From Nesterenkonia sandarakina (GTDB lineage Bacteria; Actinomycetota; Actinomycetes; Actinomycetales; Micrococcaceae), in NCBI RefSeq assembly GCF_013410215.1, contig NZ_JACCFQ010000001.1:2170001-2234000 (forward strand): a DNA stretch of 64,000 bases, in the 5' to 3' direction. A program made the position numbers and the translations under genes. Within the stretch, counting starts at the first letter, position 1, and each line of letters opens with the position of its first letter. The notes below the pieces were generated by a model. The model did no database searches. It was given only the letters and a program-made list of their open reading frames with translations, and was not told the DNA's origin. Positions 38,614-47,721 of this stretch are shown one piece after another.

Positions 38614-39948
38614 GTGAGCACCGCGACCGGCACGAACCCCGCAGATCCCGCAGCAGCAGCTGAGACCGAAGTCATCGATTTCTGCCGGGATCTGATCCGC
38701 TTTGACACCTCCAACTGGGGCGAGGGCAAGTCCAACGGGGAGCGCGAGGCCGCTGACTACTGTGCCGCGGTGATGCGCGAGGCCGGTCTCGAACCGGAGA
38801 TCTACGAGTCCGCCCCCGGGCGCACCTCGGTGGTGGCCCGCATGAAGGGCAGCAACTCCGAGCTGGGCGCCCTGGTGGTGCACGGGCACCTCGACGTCGT
38901 CCCCGCCCAGGCGCAGGACTGGCAGGTGGACCCGTTCGCGGCGGAGATCCGCGACGGGATGATCTGGGGCCGCGGCGCCGTGGACATGAAGGACATGAAC
39001 GCGATGATCCTGGCCGCGATGCTGCGGATGCACCGCGAGGGCCACCAGCCCCAGCGGGACCTGATCTTCGCCTTCTTCGCCGATGAGGAGGACAACGGCA
39101 ACTTCGGCGCCAAGTGGATGGTCAAGCACCACCCGGAGGTCTTCGACGGCGCCACCGAGGCGATCAGCGAGGTCGGTGGGTTCTCCACCGACGTCGCCGG
39201 ACAGCGCGCCTACCTGATCCAGACCGGCGAGAAGGGCCTGCACTGGACCAAGATGACCGCCTCGGGCACCGCCGGGCACGGTTCGGCGGTCCACAGCGAC
39301 AACCCGGTGGTCCGGCTCGGTGCTGCCGTGGCCGCGATCGGTGAGCACGAGTGGCCGCTGGACTACACCAAGACCACCCGGGCGCTGATGGAGCAGCTCT
39401 CCGAGCTCACCGGGATCCCCTTCGATGAGAAAGACCCCTCGAAGCTGCTCGAGGCCACCGGCAGCGCCTCGAAGTTCATCGCCGCGACCCTGCGCAACAC
39501 CTCGAACCCGACCCTGCTTGAGGGCGGCTATAAGCACAACGTGGTTCCCGGCTCCGCCTCCGCACTGGTGGACGCGCGCACCCTGCCGGAGCAGGATGAG
39601 CAGGTCGCCGCGAAGCTCAAGGAGCTCGCCGGGGAGAAGGTCAGCTTTGAGCTGCTCAACGGCGGACCCTCCCTGGAGGTCCCGTTCTCCGGGCTGCTGG
39701 TGGAGCAGATGGTCGCCTCACTGAAGGCCGAGGACCCCGAGGCCGTGGTGCTGCCCTACATGCTTGGCGGGGGCACCGACAATAAGCACCTGGCCTCACT
39801 GGGGATCTCCGGATACGGCTTCGCCCCGCTGCAGCTGCCCGCTGACATGGACTTCACCGGCATGTTCCACGGCGTGGACGAGCGGGTCCCGCTGGAAGCG
39901 CTGACCTTCGGGGTGCGCGTGCTGCACCGCTTCCTCGCCGCCCAGTAA
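38614..39948 (+). CDS. M20 family metallopeptidase
   Basis: Zinc-dependent hydrolase of 444 aa, of the M20/ArgE/DapE/CPG2 type. VVHGHLDVVP (first metal ligands), WGRGAVDMKDM (bridging Asp region) and FFADEEDNG (catalytic Glu pair) are in order, and the dimerisation domain carries GTAGHGSAVHSDNPV. It corresponds in context to mycobacterial Rv2141c (dapE2 in name only). The substrate is unknown. The start is GTG with AGGAG upstream. The stop TAA lies in a duplicated 14-bp unit. Confidence 0.92.
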   Translation: MSTATGTNPADPAAAAETEVIDFCRDLIRFDTSNWGEGKSNGEREAADYCAAVMREAGLEPEIYESAPGRTSVVARMKGSNSELGALVVHGHLDVVPAQAQDWQVDPFAAEIRDGMIWGRGAVDMKDMNAMILAAMLRMHREGHQPQRDLIFAFFADEEDNGNFGAKWMVKHHPEVFDGATEAISEVGGFSTDVAGQRAYLIQTGEKGLHWTKMTASGTAGHGSAVHSDNPVVRLGAAVAAIGEHEWPLDYTKTTRALMEQLSELTGIPFDEKDPSKLLEATGSASKFIAATLRNTSNPTLLEGGYKHNVVPGSASALVDARTLPEQDEQVAAKLKELAGEKVSFELLNGGPSLEVPFSGLLVEQMVASLKAEDPEAVVLPYMLGGGTDNKHLASLGISGYGFAPLQLPADMDFTGMFHGVDERVPLEALTFGVRVLHRFLAAQ

Positions 39949-40051
39949 GCGCCGCCCAGTAAGCGTCGCCTCTTCACGTCGCCGGTCCGCCGCGCCGTGA
40001 CAGCCCCCCCGCCAGATCCCACCGCCACACCCCACCGCCACACCCCACCGC
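39938..40051. repeat. Two small tandem repeats in the M20-acyl-CoA dehydrogenase spacer
   Basis: CCGCCCAGTAAGCG occurs twice head-to-tail (39938-39951 and 39952-39965), with the M20 stop codon in the first copy. ACCGCCACACCCC occurs twice plus five bases at 40021-40051, ending just before the ribosome site of the next gene. Confidence 0.85.
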
Positions 40052-40062
40052 AGGAGCGCCCC

Positions 40063-41223
40063 ATGGACCCCGTCACCGCCGTGCTGAGCCCGGAACTGCT
40101 GGTCCGCATCGCCAACCGTGCACCCGGCTACGACGCCCGCAACGAGTTCTGCCACGAGGACCTCGCTGAGCTCACCGAGGCGGGCTACCTGCGCGCCATG
40201 GTCCCGGTGGAGCAGGGCGGGCTCGGATGGGACTTCCCGACCCTGGTCGCCGCGCAGCGGAAGCTCGCGGCCGCTGCCCCGGCCACCGCGCTCGCGGTGA
40301 ACATGCATCAGATCTGGGTGTCGGTGGCGCGCCGCATGGTCGCCGGTGGACACACCGCCTTCGAGCAGGTGCTCACGGAGGCCGCAGCGGGAGAGATCTT
40401 CGCCTTCGGCATCTCCGAGGCCGGCAATGACGCGGTGCTCTTCGACTCCACCACCCAGGCCGAGGTCCACGACGACGGCGCGGTGAGTTTCACCGGGACC
40501 AAGATCTTCACCACCCTGGCCCCGGTCTGGACCCGACTGGGCCTCTTCGGCAAGGACACCGCCGCCACCGGGGAGGACGGCGAGACCCCGCTGATCTTCG
40601 GGTTCCTGGAACGCGAGACGACGGGGTGGCACACGATCGAGAACTGGGACACCCTGGGGATGCGCGCCACCCATTCCCACGCCACGGCTCTGGAGGGCGC
40701 CCGGGTGTCGGCGGAGCGGGTCGTGCGGCGACTTCCGGTGGGCCCGAACCCGGACCCGCTGGTCTTCGCGATCTTCTCCTGCTTCTTGCCCCTGCTCGCT
40801 GCGGTCTACACCGGGATCGGGGATCGCGCGCTGACCCTGGGTGCGGAGCTGGTGGCCAAGCGCAGCTCGTTGCTGAGCGGGGAGACCCTGGACCGGGATC
40901 CCGACACCCGCTACAAGCTTGCCGAGGCGCAGCTGGCTCAGCTCTCGCTGGACTCGCAGCTGCGCGGGCTCGCCACAGAGATCGAGGCGGGCGTCGACCA
41001 TGGGGCCTCCTGGTCGCCCCGCCTCGCGGCGCTGCGCACCAACGCCACCCGGACGGCCCGGCAGGTGCTGGACCTGGTCCTGGGGGTCAGCGGGGGAGCG
41101 CAGTACCACCGCGAGTCCGAGCTCAGCCGGCTCTACCGGGACTCGCTCGCCGGGATCCACCACCCCTCCGACGACGAATCCGCCCACCGGACGCTGGCCA
41201 ACTACACCCTCGGCCCGCTCTGA
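40063..41223 (+). CDS. Acyl-CoA dehydrogenase family protein
   Basis: Flavoprotein of the acyl-CoA dehydrogenase superfamily, 386 aa. The N-terminal helical domain contains GYLRAMVPVEQGGLGWDFPT, and the FAFGISEAGNDAVLF block is where flavin and substrate bind. The GTKIFTT segment, the WDTLGMRATHSH block and a C-terminal helical bundle with RQVLDLVLGVSGG complete the fold. Some key positions are atypical, so the substrate may not be a CoA ester; related proteins include DszC-like and acyl-CoA-dehydrogenase-like oxygenases. The start is the ATG at 40063 with CAGGAG; the longer frame is repeat-derived. It probably reads from the M20 promoter. Confidence 0.85.
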   Translation: MDPVTAVLSPELLVRIANRAPGYDARNEFCHEDLAELTEAGYLRAMVPVEQGGLGWDFPTLVAAQRKLAAAAPATALAVNMHQIWVSVARRMVAGGHTAFEQVLTEAAAGEIFAFGISEAGNDAVLFDSTTQAEVHDDGAVSFTGTKIFTTLAPVWTRLGLFGKDTAATGEDGETPLIFGFLERETTGWHTIENWDTLGMRATHSHATALEGARVSAERVVRRLPVGPNPDPLVFAIFSCFLPLLAAVYTGIGDRALTLGAELVAKRSSLLSGETLDRDPDTRYKLAEAQLAQLSLDSQLRGLATEIEAGVDHGASWSPRLAALRTNATRTARQVLDLVLGVSGGAQYHRESELSRLYRDSLAGIHHPSDDESAHRTLANYTLGPL

Positions 41224-41247
41224 GCCCGGGCGGCCGTGTCGCGCCCA

Positions 41248-41317
41248 GCAACTTGAGCCCCGCAACTTGAGCCCCGCAACCTCAGACCTGCAACCTCAGC
41301 CCACCAACCTCAGACGG
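41248..41317. repeat. 14-bp tandem repeat, five copies
   Basis: The unit GCAACTTGAGCCCC occurs twice exactly, followed by GCAACCTCAGACCT, GCAACCTCAGCCCA and CCAACCTCAGACGG. It fills the gap between two convergent genes, and the last unit contains the stop of the kinase gene. Confidence 0.9.
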
Positions 41318-41876
41318 CGCGATCCATGGTGCGCAGCCAGCGCTGGGTCTCGCGCGGTGAGGTGAGGCGGTAGAGCAGCAGATGCGGGTACTCCCGCTCG
41401 ATAACCTGCGGCAACTGATCCAGGGACCGACGGGTGCGCCAGGACCAGCGGATGATGTGGTCCTTCTCGGTGAAGATGCTGCGCAGCGGTGCCTCACGCA
41501 GGCCCGAATCCCAGATCCGCTGCCGAGTCATTCGCCGGGTCAGCGTGCGGCGGGTGACCCAGTGCATCCGTCGCGGCACGGAGTAGTCCAGCCAGATCAT
41601 GGCTTGGGCGCGTCGGGCCAGCATCGGCCGGACCTCGCGGTACTGCCACTCGGTGACCCATGCCTCGGACGAGACTGCGGCCGCGACATCGTCGAGAAAC
41701 GTCGGTCGTTGCGTCCACCCGGAGCCCCAGTGCAGGTTGTCCATCTCAAAACGCTCGAGATTTCTCAGGGCCGCGAGCTTCTCGGCCAGGGTGGTCTTCC
41801 CTGCGCCCGAGGTCCCTGCGATGACGATGCGCTCGCACTCGGGCGGCAGGAGATCAGCAGAACTCAAGGTGGGCAC
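41310..41876 (-). CDS. P-loop NTPase, adenylate-kinase/topology-modulation-like
   Basis: 188 aa with P-loop IAGTSGAGKTTLAEKLA (about 18-34), FEMDNLHWGSGW, which is typical of the DNA topology modulation FlaR-like kinase group, a WVTEWQYREVRPML block and a basic LID-like region RRMHWVTRRTLTRRM. It probably phosphorylates a small molecule; the substrate is unknown. The start is GTG at 41876 with TAGGCT 6 nt upstream, so it is probably leaderless. It stands alone between convergent acd and the GntR operon. Confidence 0.83.
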   Translation of the reverse strand: MPTLSSADLLPPECERIVIAGTSGAGKTTLAEKLAALRNLERFEMDNLHWGSGWTQRPTFLDDVAAAVSSEAWVTEWQYREVRPMLARRAQAMIWLDYSVPRRMHWVTRRTLTRRMTRQRIWDSGLREAPLRSIFTEKDHIIRWSWRTRRSLDQLPQVIEREYPHLLLYRLTSPRETQRWLRTMDRAV

Positions 41877-41885
41877 TGAGCCAGC

Positions 41886-42281
41886 CTAATCATCTCGGAA
41901 TCCAGCGGGCGGCGAACTCGGTTCGGGATGAAGCTGCACCCAGGCATGTGCGAGCAGGTCGTGTGTCTCTCTGAGGCTGAGTCCTTCTTCGGCTGCTTGG
42001 CGTGCGAAGTCAGTCGCCGCCCTGATCAGTGGTTCAGTGCTGGCATGACCGGGGTTGACCCTGGTGCCGGCGCCCCGCATGGTCCGAATGAGTCCTGCGT
42101 TCTCCAGTTCTCTATAAGCCTTGGCCACGGAGCCCTGAGCGACTCGCAGGTCAGCGGCGAGCTGGCGGACCGGGGGCAGCCGCACGTCGGGCGCAAGCTG
42201 ACCTGCGCGGATCTGAGCCGCCAACTGGGAACGGATCTGCTCCACCGGGGATACCGCCGAGGATGAGTCGATGCTGATCAT
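41886..42281 (-). CDS. GntR-family regulator, YtrA-like
   Basis: 131 aa. The winged helix covers residues 10-75 (VEQIRSQLAAQIRAGQLAP, LPPVRQLAADLRVAQGSVAKAYRELENAGLI), followed by a short helical C-terminus with EEGLSLRETHDLL, as in the YtrA subfamily. Members of this group usually regulate a membrane-protein or ABC-transporter operon in which they are encoded. It overlaps the upstream membrane gene by 4 nt (ATGA). The likely operator is the pair of CTTGTAT motifs at 43356-43404. Confidence 0.9.
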   Translation of the reverse strand: MISIDSSSAVSPVEQIRSQLAAQIRAGQLAPDVRLPPVRQLAADLRVAQGSVAKAYRELENAGLIRTMRGAGTRVNPGHASTEPLIRAATDFARQAAEEGLSLRETHDLLAHAWVQLHPEPSSPPAGFRDD

Positions 42282-43321
42282 GGCACCGGTGCGTCCTCTG
42301 GGCGGCGGGAAGCTTTCCCTGTGGACCAGAGAGCCGCGACGACGGTGAGACCTTTGGCGAACAGCACCACTGCGGCGGCTGCCACGACCAGCGAGGCAAG
42401 GATGGCGATCAACGCGAGTGTGTGTCCGGGCTCCACCGGGACCGAGTCAACCGTCGCGAGGGTGTCGGTAGTGGGGACTGCGTCGAGGTGACTGGCTCGA
42501 AGCACAGTGCCACCAATCGCCAGGAGTCCTGCGACCTGAAAGGCGAGGGCAGCGCTGGAGGTGGCCATGACGAAGACGGTTCGTCGTGATCTGAGAGCCG
42601 TATCCGCATCGTAGAGAGCGGGCGAGGTTGGCCGGGGCGCGGCGGCGATGCGGCGCAGAGACCAGTACACGACGATGATCAGCAGGACCGTGCCGACCAA
42701 GACCGGAACCCCGTAGTACCAGCCGGGGAAGGGCCCGCTGGACGACAGGCCGTACTGCACGTCCACGATCTGTCCGTCCTCGACGCCCCACCCGGAGAGT
42801 TCGCGGCGCTGGTAGAGGCGATGCAGCCCGTTCTCATCGGTGGATGAATGCAGCCCAGCGAGGACCAGCCCGAGGATGAGGGTGAACGCGGTGGCGAGGG
42901 GAAGGGCGAATACCCACTGCCGCGCGAAGGAGCCCGGGCCCCTTGGCACCAGCTCCGCGTGGGTTCGTGTGCCCGGGGCGGAGTTCCAGGTTCTGCGGGG
43001 ATACACGTTGAAGGCGACGAGCCCGGTAAGAGCGCCCACCGAGGCGGAGACGGCGTAGGCCAGCCCGTACCCTTGCGGCCACCAGGCACCGACCTGCCAG
43101 GTCAGTGCCGTGGCGCACACGCCCGCAGCCAGCGCAGTCAGAGATGCCAGAGCCTCACTGCGGTGCAACAGGGCAGTTTCGACATTCCGCTCTGCGGGGG
43201 AGTGATTCGTCAGGACAGGTCTCATACGGGAGCCTCTGAGCGCTCGGCGGATGACGATCCAGATTGCGGCACCGATCAGGGCCGCGATGACCACTGCCAA
43301 CACTGTTGACGTCAATCTCAT
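42278..43321 (-). CDS. Multi-pass membrane protein of unknown function
   Basis: 347 aa with about seven hydrophobic segments (about 4-24, 55-75, 82-102, 137-158, 208-228, 248-270, 305-330) and an Arg-rich N-terminal loop. No conserved motif is recognised. It is the first gene of an operon with a YtrA-type GntR regulator, so it may be part of a stress or export response controlled by that protein. Start ATG at 43321 with GAGGAGGA 6 nt upstream. A promoter with tandem motifs lies 30 nt before it. Confidence 0.75.
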   Translation of the reverse strand: MRLTSTVLAVVIAALIGAAIWIVIRRALRGSRMRPVLTNHSPAERNVETALLHRSEALASLTALAAGVCATALTWQVGAWWPQGYGLAYAVSASVGALTGLVAFNVYPRRTWNSAPGTRTHAELVPRGPGSFARQWVFALPLATAFTLILGLVLAGLHSSTDENGLHRLYQRRELSGWGVEDGQIVDVQYGLSSSGPFPGWYYGVPVLVGTVLLIIVVYWSLRRIAAAPRPTSPALYDADTALRSRRTVFVMATSSAALAFQVAGLLAIGGTVLRASHLDAVPTTDTLATVDSVPVEPGHTLALIAILASLVVAAAAVVLFAKGLTVVAALWSTGKASRRPEDAPVP

Positions 43322-43355
43322 GGCAGGTCCTCCTCGAACGGCTTGTACCTTGACT

Positions 43356-43404
43356 GCAATACAAGCTGTCGAGACGGTCTTGTGTCAAGGACGCGATACA
43401 AGCT
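43356..43404 (-). promoter_or_regulatory. Promoter with repeated AGCTTGTAT motifs for the membrane/GntR operon
   Basis: On the minus strand the -35 is TTGACA (43383-43388) and the -10 is TTGTAT (43359-43364), 18 nt apart. AGCTTGTATTGC (43356-43367) and AGCTTGTATCGC (43393-43404) are direct repeats 37 bp apart, flanking the -35 and covering the -10. They are good candidates for the GntR binding site. Confidence 0.65.
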
Positions 43405-43481
43405 GCTGGGGGCAGTCCCTCGGATCAGAGAGACGCAGCCCGCCCGGAAGACAGGTCTGATCGTCGCGCGCGCCGGATGAG

Positions 43482-43730
43482 CTACAGCGTCCGCTGGACC
43501 CGCATCACGCGGCGGCGCAGCCAATAGCGACGCAGCCCACCGGTGTAGATCATGGACCGGCGCAGCTCCCACTTGCCATACTCCGCGTGGTCGGTGACCC
43601 GACGCCGCACCTCTTTCAGCGACTCCCGCGGCTGGCAGGTGATGACCATGTATTCCCACGTGGGGCCGGCGTCGTCGGTCGTGGTGTAGAGCTCGGCCAT
43701 GGGCTGGGACCACCGGTTCTGCTGGGTCAT
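43482..43730 (-). CDS. DUF5703-like small protein
   Basis: 82 aa, basic, probably cytosolic. The core reads WEYMVITCQPRESLKEVRRR, then HAEYGKWELRRSMIYTGGLR and ends RRRVMRVQRT. This matches the DUF5703 pattern of Arg/Trp-rich actinobacterial proteins; function unknown. It stands alone, transcribed away from the acidic-tail protein gene, with 113 bp in between. Confidence 0.78.
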   Translation of the reverse strand: MTQQNRWSQPMAELYTTTDDAGPTWEYMVITCQPRESLKEVRRRVTDHAEYGKWELRRSMIYTGGLRRYWLRRRVMRVQRTL

Positions 43731-43843
43731 CAGAGGTTCACCTTCACTTTCGTGGGGAGGCTCCAGCCTACGTCGGACGGAGTCTCAATCCGAGATCAAG
43801 ACCAAGACTTACTGAAGTGGTGTCTCGTTGGTACGGTGAGCCT

Positions 43844-44155
43844 ATGACTATGGATCCTCGCGTGGCACTGAACGCGCTGACGAACGCTCTCGAAGAGCAT
43901 CTCTCCGCTTCGCTGAACCGCCGCGGGGATGAGGATCCGTCGGTGGAGTCCGCGTTCTACAACATCTCCGACGCGTTCGAGGCCTATGAGGACGCGCTCT
44001 TCGCCGCCAGCGGCGAGGTCACCCCGCTGGATCTCTACGACGAAGATGACGACGAGGACGACCTCGACGAAGACGACGATGATGATGATGAGCCTGACCT
44101 CGACGGTGACGAAGAGATCTACGAGGACGAGGACGAGGACGACGACGACCGCTGA
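43844..44155 (+). CDS. Small protein with very acidic C-terminal tail
   Basis: 103 aa. Residues 1-65 are a conserved-looking helical part (VALNALTNALEEHLSASLNR, SVESAFYNISDAFEAYEDAL). Residues 66-103 are almost only Asp and Glu. Similar proteins occur in this place in Arthrobacter-like genomes, some named primosomal protein without evidence. The ATG at 43844 has TACGGT 6 nt upstream (leaderless pattern); the ORF frame from 43817 is rejected for that reason. The tail could bind cations or basic proteins. Confidence 0.75.
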   Translation: MTMDPRVALNALTNALEEHLSASLNRRGDEDPSVESAFYNISDAFEAYEDALFAASGEVTPLDLYDEDDDEDDLDEDDDDDDEPDLDGDEEIYEDEDEDDDDR

Positions 44156-44298
44156 TCCCGTCCAGGCCGGACCCGCCCGGAGGCCCACGGATCAACAGGC
44201 AAATCCCAGGGGTCGCTCAGGCGACTGACAGCCTGGAGTGATCCGCGCCACCGTTGTCGGTGACCGGGAAGCGCCCTCGGATGCTCTAGGCTCGGCCT

Positions 44299-45126
44299 GT
44301 GCAGTGGATAGAAGCGATCATTCTTGGCCTGGTGCAAGGCCTGACAGAGTTCCTCCCCATCTCATCCTCCGCGCATCTGCGGATTGTGGGGGAGTTCCTG
44401 CCGGGAGCAGCCGACCCCGGCGCAGCCTTCACCGCGATCACCCAGCTCGGCACGGAGCTGGCGGTGCTGGTCTACTTCTGGCGCGACATCGTCCGGATCC
44501 TCAAGGCCTGGTTCGCCGCCATCCTGGGCAAACTGCCGCATTCCGACGCCGACGTGCGCATGGGCTGGCTGATCATCGTGGGCACCATCCCGATCGTGGT
44601 GCTCGGGCTGCTGCTCGAGGACATGATCGAATCCGTCTTCCGCACGCTCTGGCTCACCGCCACCATGCTCGTGGTCTTCGGCGTGCTGCTGGCCTTCGCC
44701 GACGCCTACGGCAAACAGCGCAAACCCCTGGATGAGCTCAGCGTCCGCGACGGCATCCTCTTCGGCTTCGCCCAGGCCATGGCCCTGATCCCCGGCGTCT
44801 CCCGCTCCGGCGGCACCATCACCGCCGGGCTGCTGATGGGCTACACCCGTGAAGCCGCGGCCCGGTACTCCTTCCTGCTGGCGATCCCCGCGGTCTTCGG
44901 CTCCGGGTTCTATAAGCTCTTCGGCTCGCTGGGCGAGCAGACCGGCCCCTACACGATGGGACAGACGCTGGTCGCCACCGCCGTCGGGTTCTTCGTGGCC
45001 TACCTGATCATCGGCTGGTTCCTGAAATATGTCTCGACGAACTCTTACACCTTGTTCGTGAACTACCGGATCCTGCTGGGCCTCTTCGTCTACGTGATGC
45101 TCGGGCTCGGAATCATCAACGCCTGA
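44299..45126 (+). CDS. uppP: Undecaprenyl-diphosphatase
   Basis: Integral membrane phosphatase recycling the C55 lipid carrier of cell-wall synthesis; 275 aa with about eight helices. [18 protein letters not shown] (about 10-27) and the second motif [18 protein letters not shown] carry the catalytic Glu, Ser, His and Arg residues. It is linked in other bacteria to bacitracin resistance (BacA). The start is GTG with TAGGCT 6 nt upstream. mshC follows on the same strand. Confidence 0.97.
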   Translation: MQWIEAIILGLVQGLTEFLPISSSAHLRIVGEFLPGAADPGAAFTAITQLGTELAVLVYFWRDIVRILKAWFAAILGKLPHSDADVRMGWLIIVGTIPIVVLGLLLEDMIESVFRTLWLTATMLVVFGVLLAFADAYGKQRKPLDELSVRDGILFGFAQAMALIPGVSRSGGTITAGLLMGYTREAAARYSFLLAIPAVFGSGFYKLFGSLGEQTGPYTMGQTLVATAVGFFVAYLIIGWFLKYVSTNSYTLFVNYRILLGLFVYVMLGLGIINA

Positions 45127-45240
45127 CCGGCGTTGCCTCAGTAACGACTTCCTTCCCGGCAGGGGATGCCTCGGCGACCGCGCGGTCGCTGAGGATCCTT
45201 CGATGACTGCTGGCTGACCCACTGGTGAAAGGACCGCCGC

Positions 45241-46611
45241 GTGAAATCGTGGACCTCCCCGGATGTTCCCTCCCTGCCTGCGCTGCCGGAGAACCTGCAG
45301 CTGCACGACACCTCGGCGGACACCCTGGTTCCGGTGAAGTCCGCCGACGGCGTGGGGTCCCTCTACGTCTGCGGGATCACCCCGTATGACGCCACCCACC
45401 TGGGTCACGCGAACACCTACATCCAGTTCGACCTGCTGGTGCGCTATTGGCGCGCCGCGGGGCTGGAAGTGAACTACGTGCAGAACGTCACCGATATCGA
45501 CGATCCGCTGCTGGAACGCGCCACCGCCACCGGCGTGGACTGGTTCTCACTTGCTGAAGAACAGACCGAGCTCTTCCGCGAGGACATGGCCGCCCTGGGC
45601 GTGATCGCCCCGAACACCTATCTCGGCGCCGTGGAGACCATCCCGGTGGTCGCCCAGGACGTGGCCGCGCTGGTGGAGCTCGGCATGGGCTACCCGGTCC
45701 CGGTGCCGATGGAGGAACTCGCCGAGGGGGTCACCCCCGGGGAGCAGGAGTCCTTCGACATCTACTTCGACATCAGCGCCGCACAGGCCACCACGCCCTG
45801 GACGCTGGGAAGCATCGGCAACTACAACCGGGCCGAGATGGAAGAGCTCTTCCCGCAGCGCGGCGGGGACCCGGAACGGCCCGGCAAGCGCGACCCGCTG
45901 GACCCGCTGCTGTGGCGGGCCCGCCGCAACGGAGAGCCGCACTGGGACGGTGCGAGCCTGGGCCGCGGCCGTCCCGGCTGGCACATCGAATGCTCTGTGA
46001 TCGCCCGGCGCCACCTGCCGGCCCCGTTCATGGTCCAGGGCGGCGGCTCGGATCTGCGCTTCCCGCACCACGAGTTCAGCGCCGCGCACGCGACCGCCGC
46101 CGACGGCGTGGCCCTGGCCGAGACCTACCTGCATGCCGGGATGGTCGGGCTGGACGGTGAGAAGATGTCCAAGTCCAAGGGCAACCTGGTGCTCTCCTCC
46201 CAGATGCGGGCCGAGGGCGTGGACCCGCAGGTGATCCGCACCCTGCTGCTGAGCCATCACTACCGGGCGGACTGGAGCTACACCCCGGAGCTGCTGGAGA
46301 CCGCCACGCAGCGCTGGCAGCGCTGGAACGCTGCTCTGGCCGAAGCCCCGGAGACCGATGGCTACGGTGAGCTCGGCACCGCCGACGCCGTGCCGGAGGA
46401 CCTGCAGTACGCGCTGCACTCGGCGCTGTCGCAGAACCTCAACGCCCCCGCGGCCCTGGACACCTTGGACATGTGGGCCAGCGGTCAGCTGGCCGGCGGC
46501 ACCAGCCGAACCCGGGTCATCGCCGTGGTCCAGGCGATGCTGGGCATCGAGCTCCAGGCCGTCGCCGCAGCCCCGCGAGTCCATGCCGGCTCGGTGGAGA
46601 CCGCCGGCTGA
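45241..46611 (+). CDS. mshC: L-cysteine:1D-myo-inositol 2-amino-2-deoxy-alpha-D-glucopyranoside ligase
   Basis: Mycothiol biosynthesis enzyme joining cysteine to GlcN-Ins with ATP; 456 aa. It derives from cysteinyl-tRNA synthetase: YVCGITPYDATHLGHA (zinc Cys and HIGH-like motif), the zinc ligands in IECSVIA and FPHHEFSAAHA, and KMSKSKGNL (KMSKS loop, about 305). The gene place near uppP and PAC2 matches mshC rather than cysS. The start is GTG with AAAGGA. Its presence implies mycothiol as the main thiol. Confidence 0.95.
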   Translation: MKSWTSPDVPSLPALPENLQLHDTSADTLVPVKSADGVGSLYVCGITPYDATHLGHANTYIQFDLLVRYWRAAGLEVNYVQNVTDIDDPLLERATATGVDWFSLAEEQTELFREDMAALGVIAPNTYLGAVETIPVVAQDVAALVELGMGYPVPVPMEELAEGVTPGEQESFDIYFDISAAQATTPWTLGSIGNYNRAEMEELFPQRGGDPERPGKRDPLDPLLWRARRNGEPHWDGASLGRGRPGWHIECSVIARRHLPAPFMVQGGGSDLRFPHHEFSAAHATAADGVALAETYLHAGMVGLDGEKMSKSKGNLVLSSQMRAEGVDPQVIRTLLLSHHYRADWSYTPELLETATQRWQRWNAALAEAPETDGYGELGTADAVPEDLQYALHSALSQNLNAPAALDTLDMWASGQLAGGTSRTRVIAVVQAMLGIELQAVAAAPRVHAGSVETAG

Positions 46612-46737
46612 GCAGCTTCACCAGGTGTTGAGTCCACGCGCTGAGACCCGGCCCCGAGGCTCAGCTCGCAGCCCCGGCCCTGTGGTCAGGTGCTCAGATC
46701 AGGCGCAGCCGCCTGGTCCTCCGGCGTCTCGTCGGGC

Positions 46738-47721
46738 TCAGTTTTCCGGGCGCTTGCGACGGCGCAGGTATCGCTCGAACTCCTGGGCGATCGCCTCGCC
46801 GCTGGCCTCGGGAAGGTTCGAGGTGTCCGTGGCCTCTTCCAGACGCTTGACGTAGTCCGCGATCTCGGTGTCCTCCTCGGCGAGATCATCGACGCCGCGC
46901 TCCCATGCCTCGGCGTCCTCGACCACCTCGCTCTCATCCAGGGTCAGACCCAGCAGGTCCTCCAGCTCACGCATGATCGCCAGCTGCGCCTTCGGTGAGG
47001 GCGCCTGACCCACATAGTGCGGAATCGCGGCCCAGAGCGAGACCGCGGGCAGCCCGGCCTGCGCGGCGGTATGCGCCAGCACCCCGACGATCCCGGTGGG
47101 ACCCTCGTAGCTGGGCTCGTCGATGTCCAGGATCTCCTGCAGCGCGACATCCTCACTGGAGAGCGAGGCCGGGATCGGCCTGGTGTGCGGGACATCGGCG
47201 AGCAACGCGCCCACCAGGATGATCCCGGAGACGTCGTTCTCGGCGGCCCGGGTCAGGATGTCCGCGGTGAAGGCCTGCCAGCGGAAGCTCGGCTCCACCC
47301 CGTGGACCAGCAGCAGGTCCACTGCGGCGTGGGCCGGTCGGGCGCGGTAGATCTTGGTGGAGGGCCAGACGATCTCCCGGTGCCCACCGTTGGAGCGCAC
47401 CTTCGGGCGCGAGAACTGGTAGTCGTAATATCCGTCATCTTCGACCTTGCCGATCAGCTCCGCCCCGCAGGCCTGCCCGACCGCGCGCACCGCGGAGGAG
47501 GCGGCGGCGCCGGCGTCGTTCCAGCCCTCGAAGGCCAGCACCATCACCGTGGGCCGAGACCGTGGATCCTCGCCCCGTCCGGTGGCGGCGGCGGTCTGGC
47601 TGGCCCTCAGGTGCTCGGCGAAGCGCTGCGCGAAGCCCTCAGGCAGCGCGGGATCGCCGGCCTCCGGGGAATCGCCGGGGCCCTCGGGGGAGGAGTCCTG
47701 AGACGGTGTTTCTTCGCTCAC
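46738..47721 (-). CDS. PAC2 family protein
   Basis: 327 aa related to proteasome-assembly-chaperone-2-like proteins, common in actinobacteria near the pup locus (Rv2125 in M. tuberculosis). The core runs from VMVLAFEGWNDAGAAASSAV through LLVHGVEPSFRWQAF to GIILVGALLADVPHTRP and VGVLAHTAAQAGLP. Both ends are Glu/Asp/Pro-rich. The function in bacteria is unknown; a true proteasome-assembly role seems unlikely here since no proteasome genes are seen. The start is GTG at 47721 with TAGTGT 7 nt upstream; the longer frame overlaps the HAD gene. Confidence 0.9.
   Translation of the reverse strand: MSEETPSQDSSPEGPGDSPEAGDPALPEGFAQRFAEHLRASQTAAATGRGEDPRSRPTVMVLAFEGWNDAGAAASSAVRAVGQACGAELIGKVEDDGYYDYQFSRPKVRSNGGHREIVWPSTKIYRARPAHAAVDLLLVHGVEPSFRWQAFTADILTRAAENDVSGIILVGALLADVPHTRPIPASLSSEDVALQEILDIDEPSYEGPTGIVGVLAHTAAQAGLPAVSLWAAIPHYVGQAPSPKAQLAIMRELEDLLGLTLDESEVVEDAEAWERGVDDLAEEDTEIADYVKRLEEATDTSNLPEASGEAIAQEFERYLRRRKRPEN

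Noticed and set aside
44040-44155. GAC/GAG-rich simple repeat
   Set aside because: It encodes the Asp/Glu tail of the acidic protein and is in frame, so it is not an independent repeat element.
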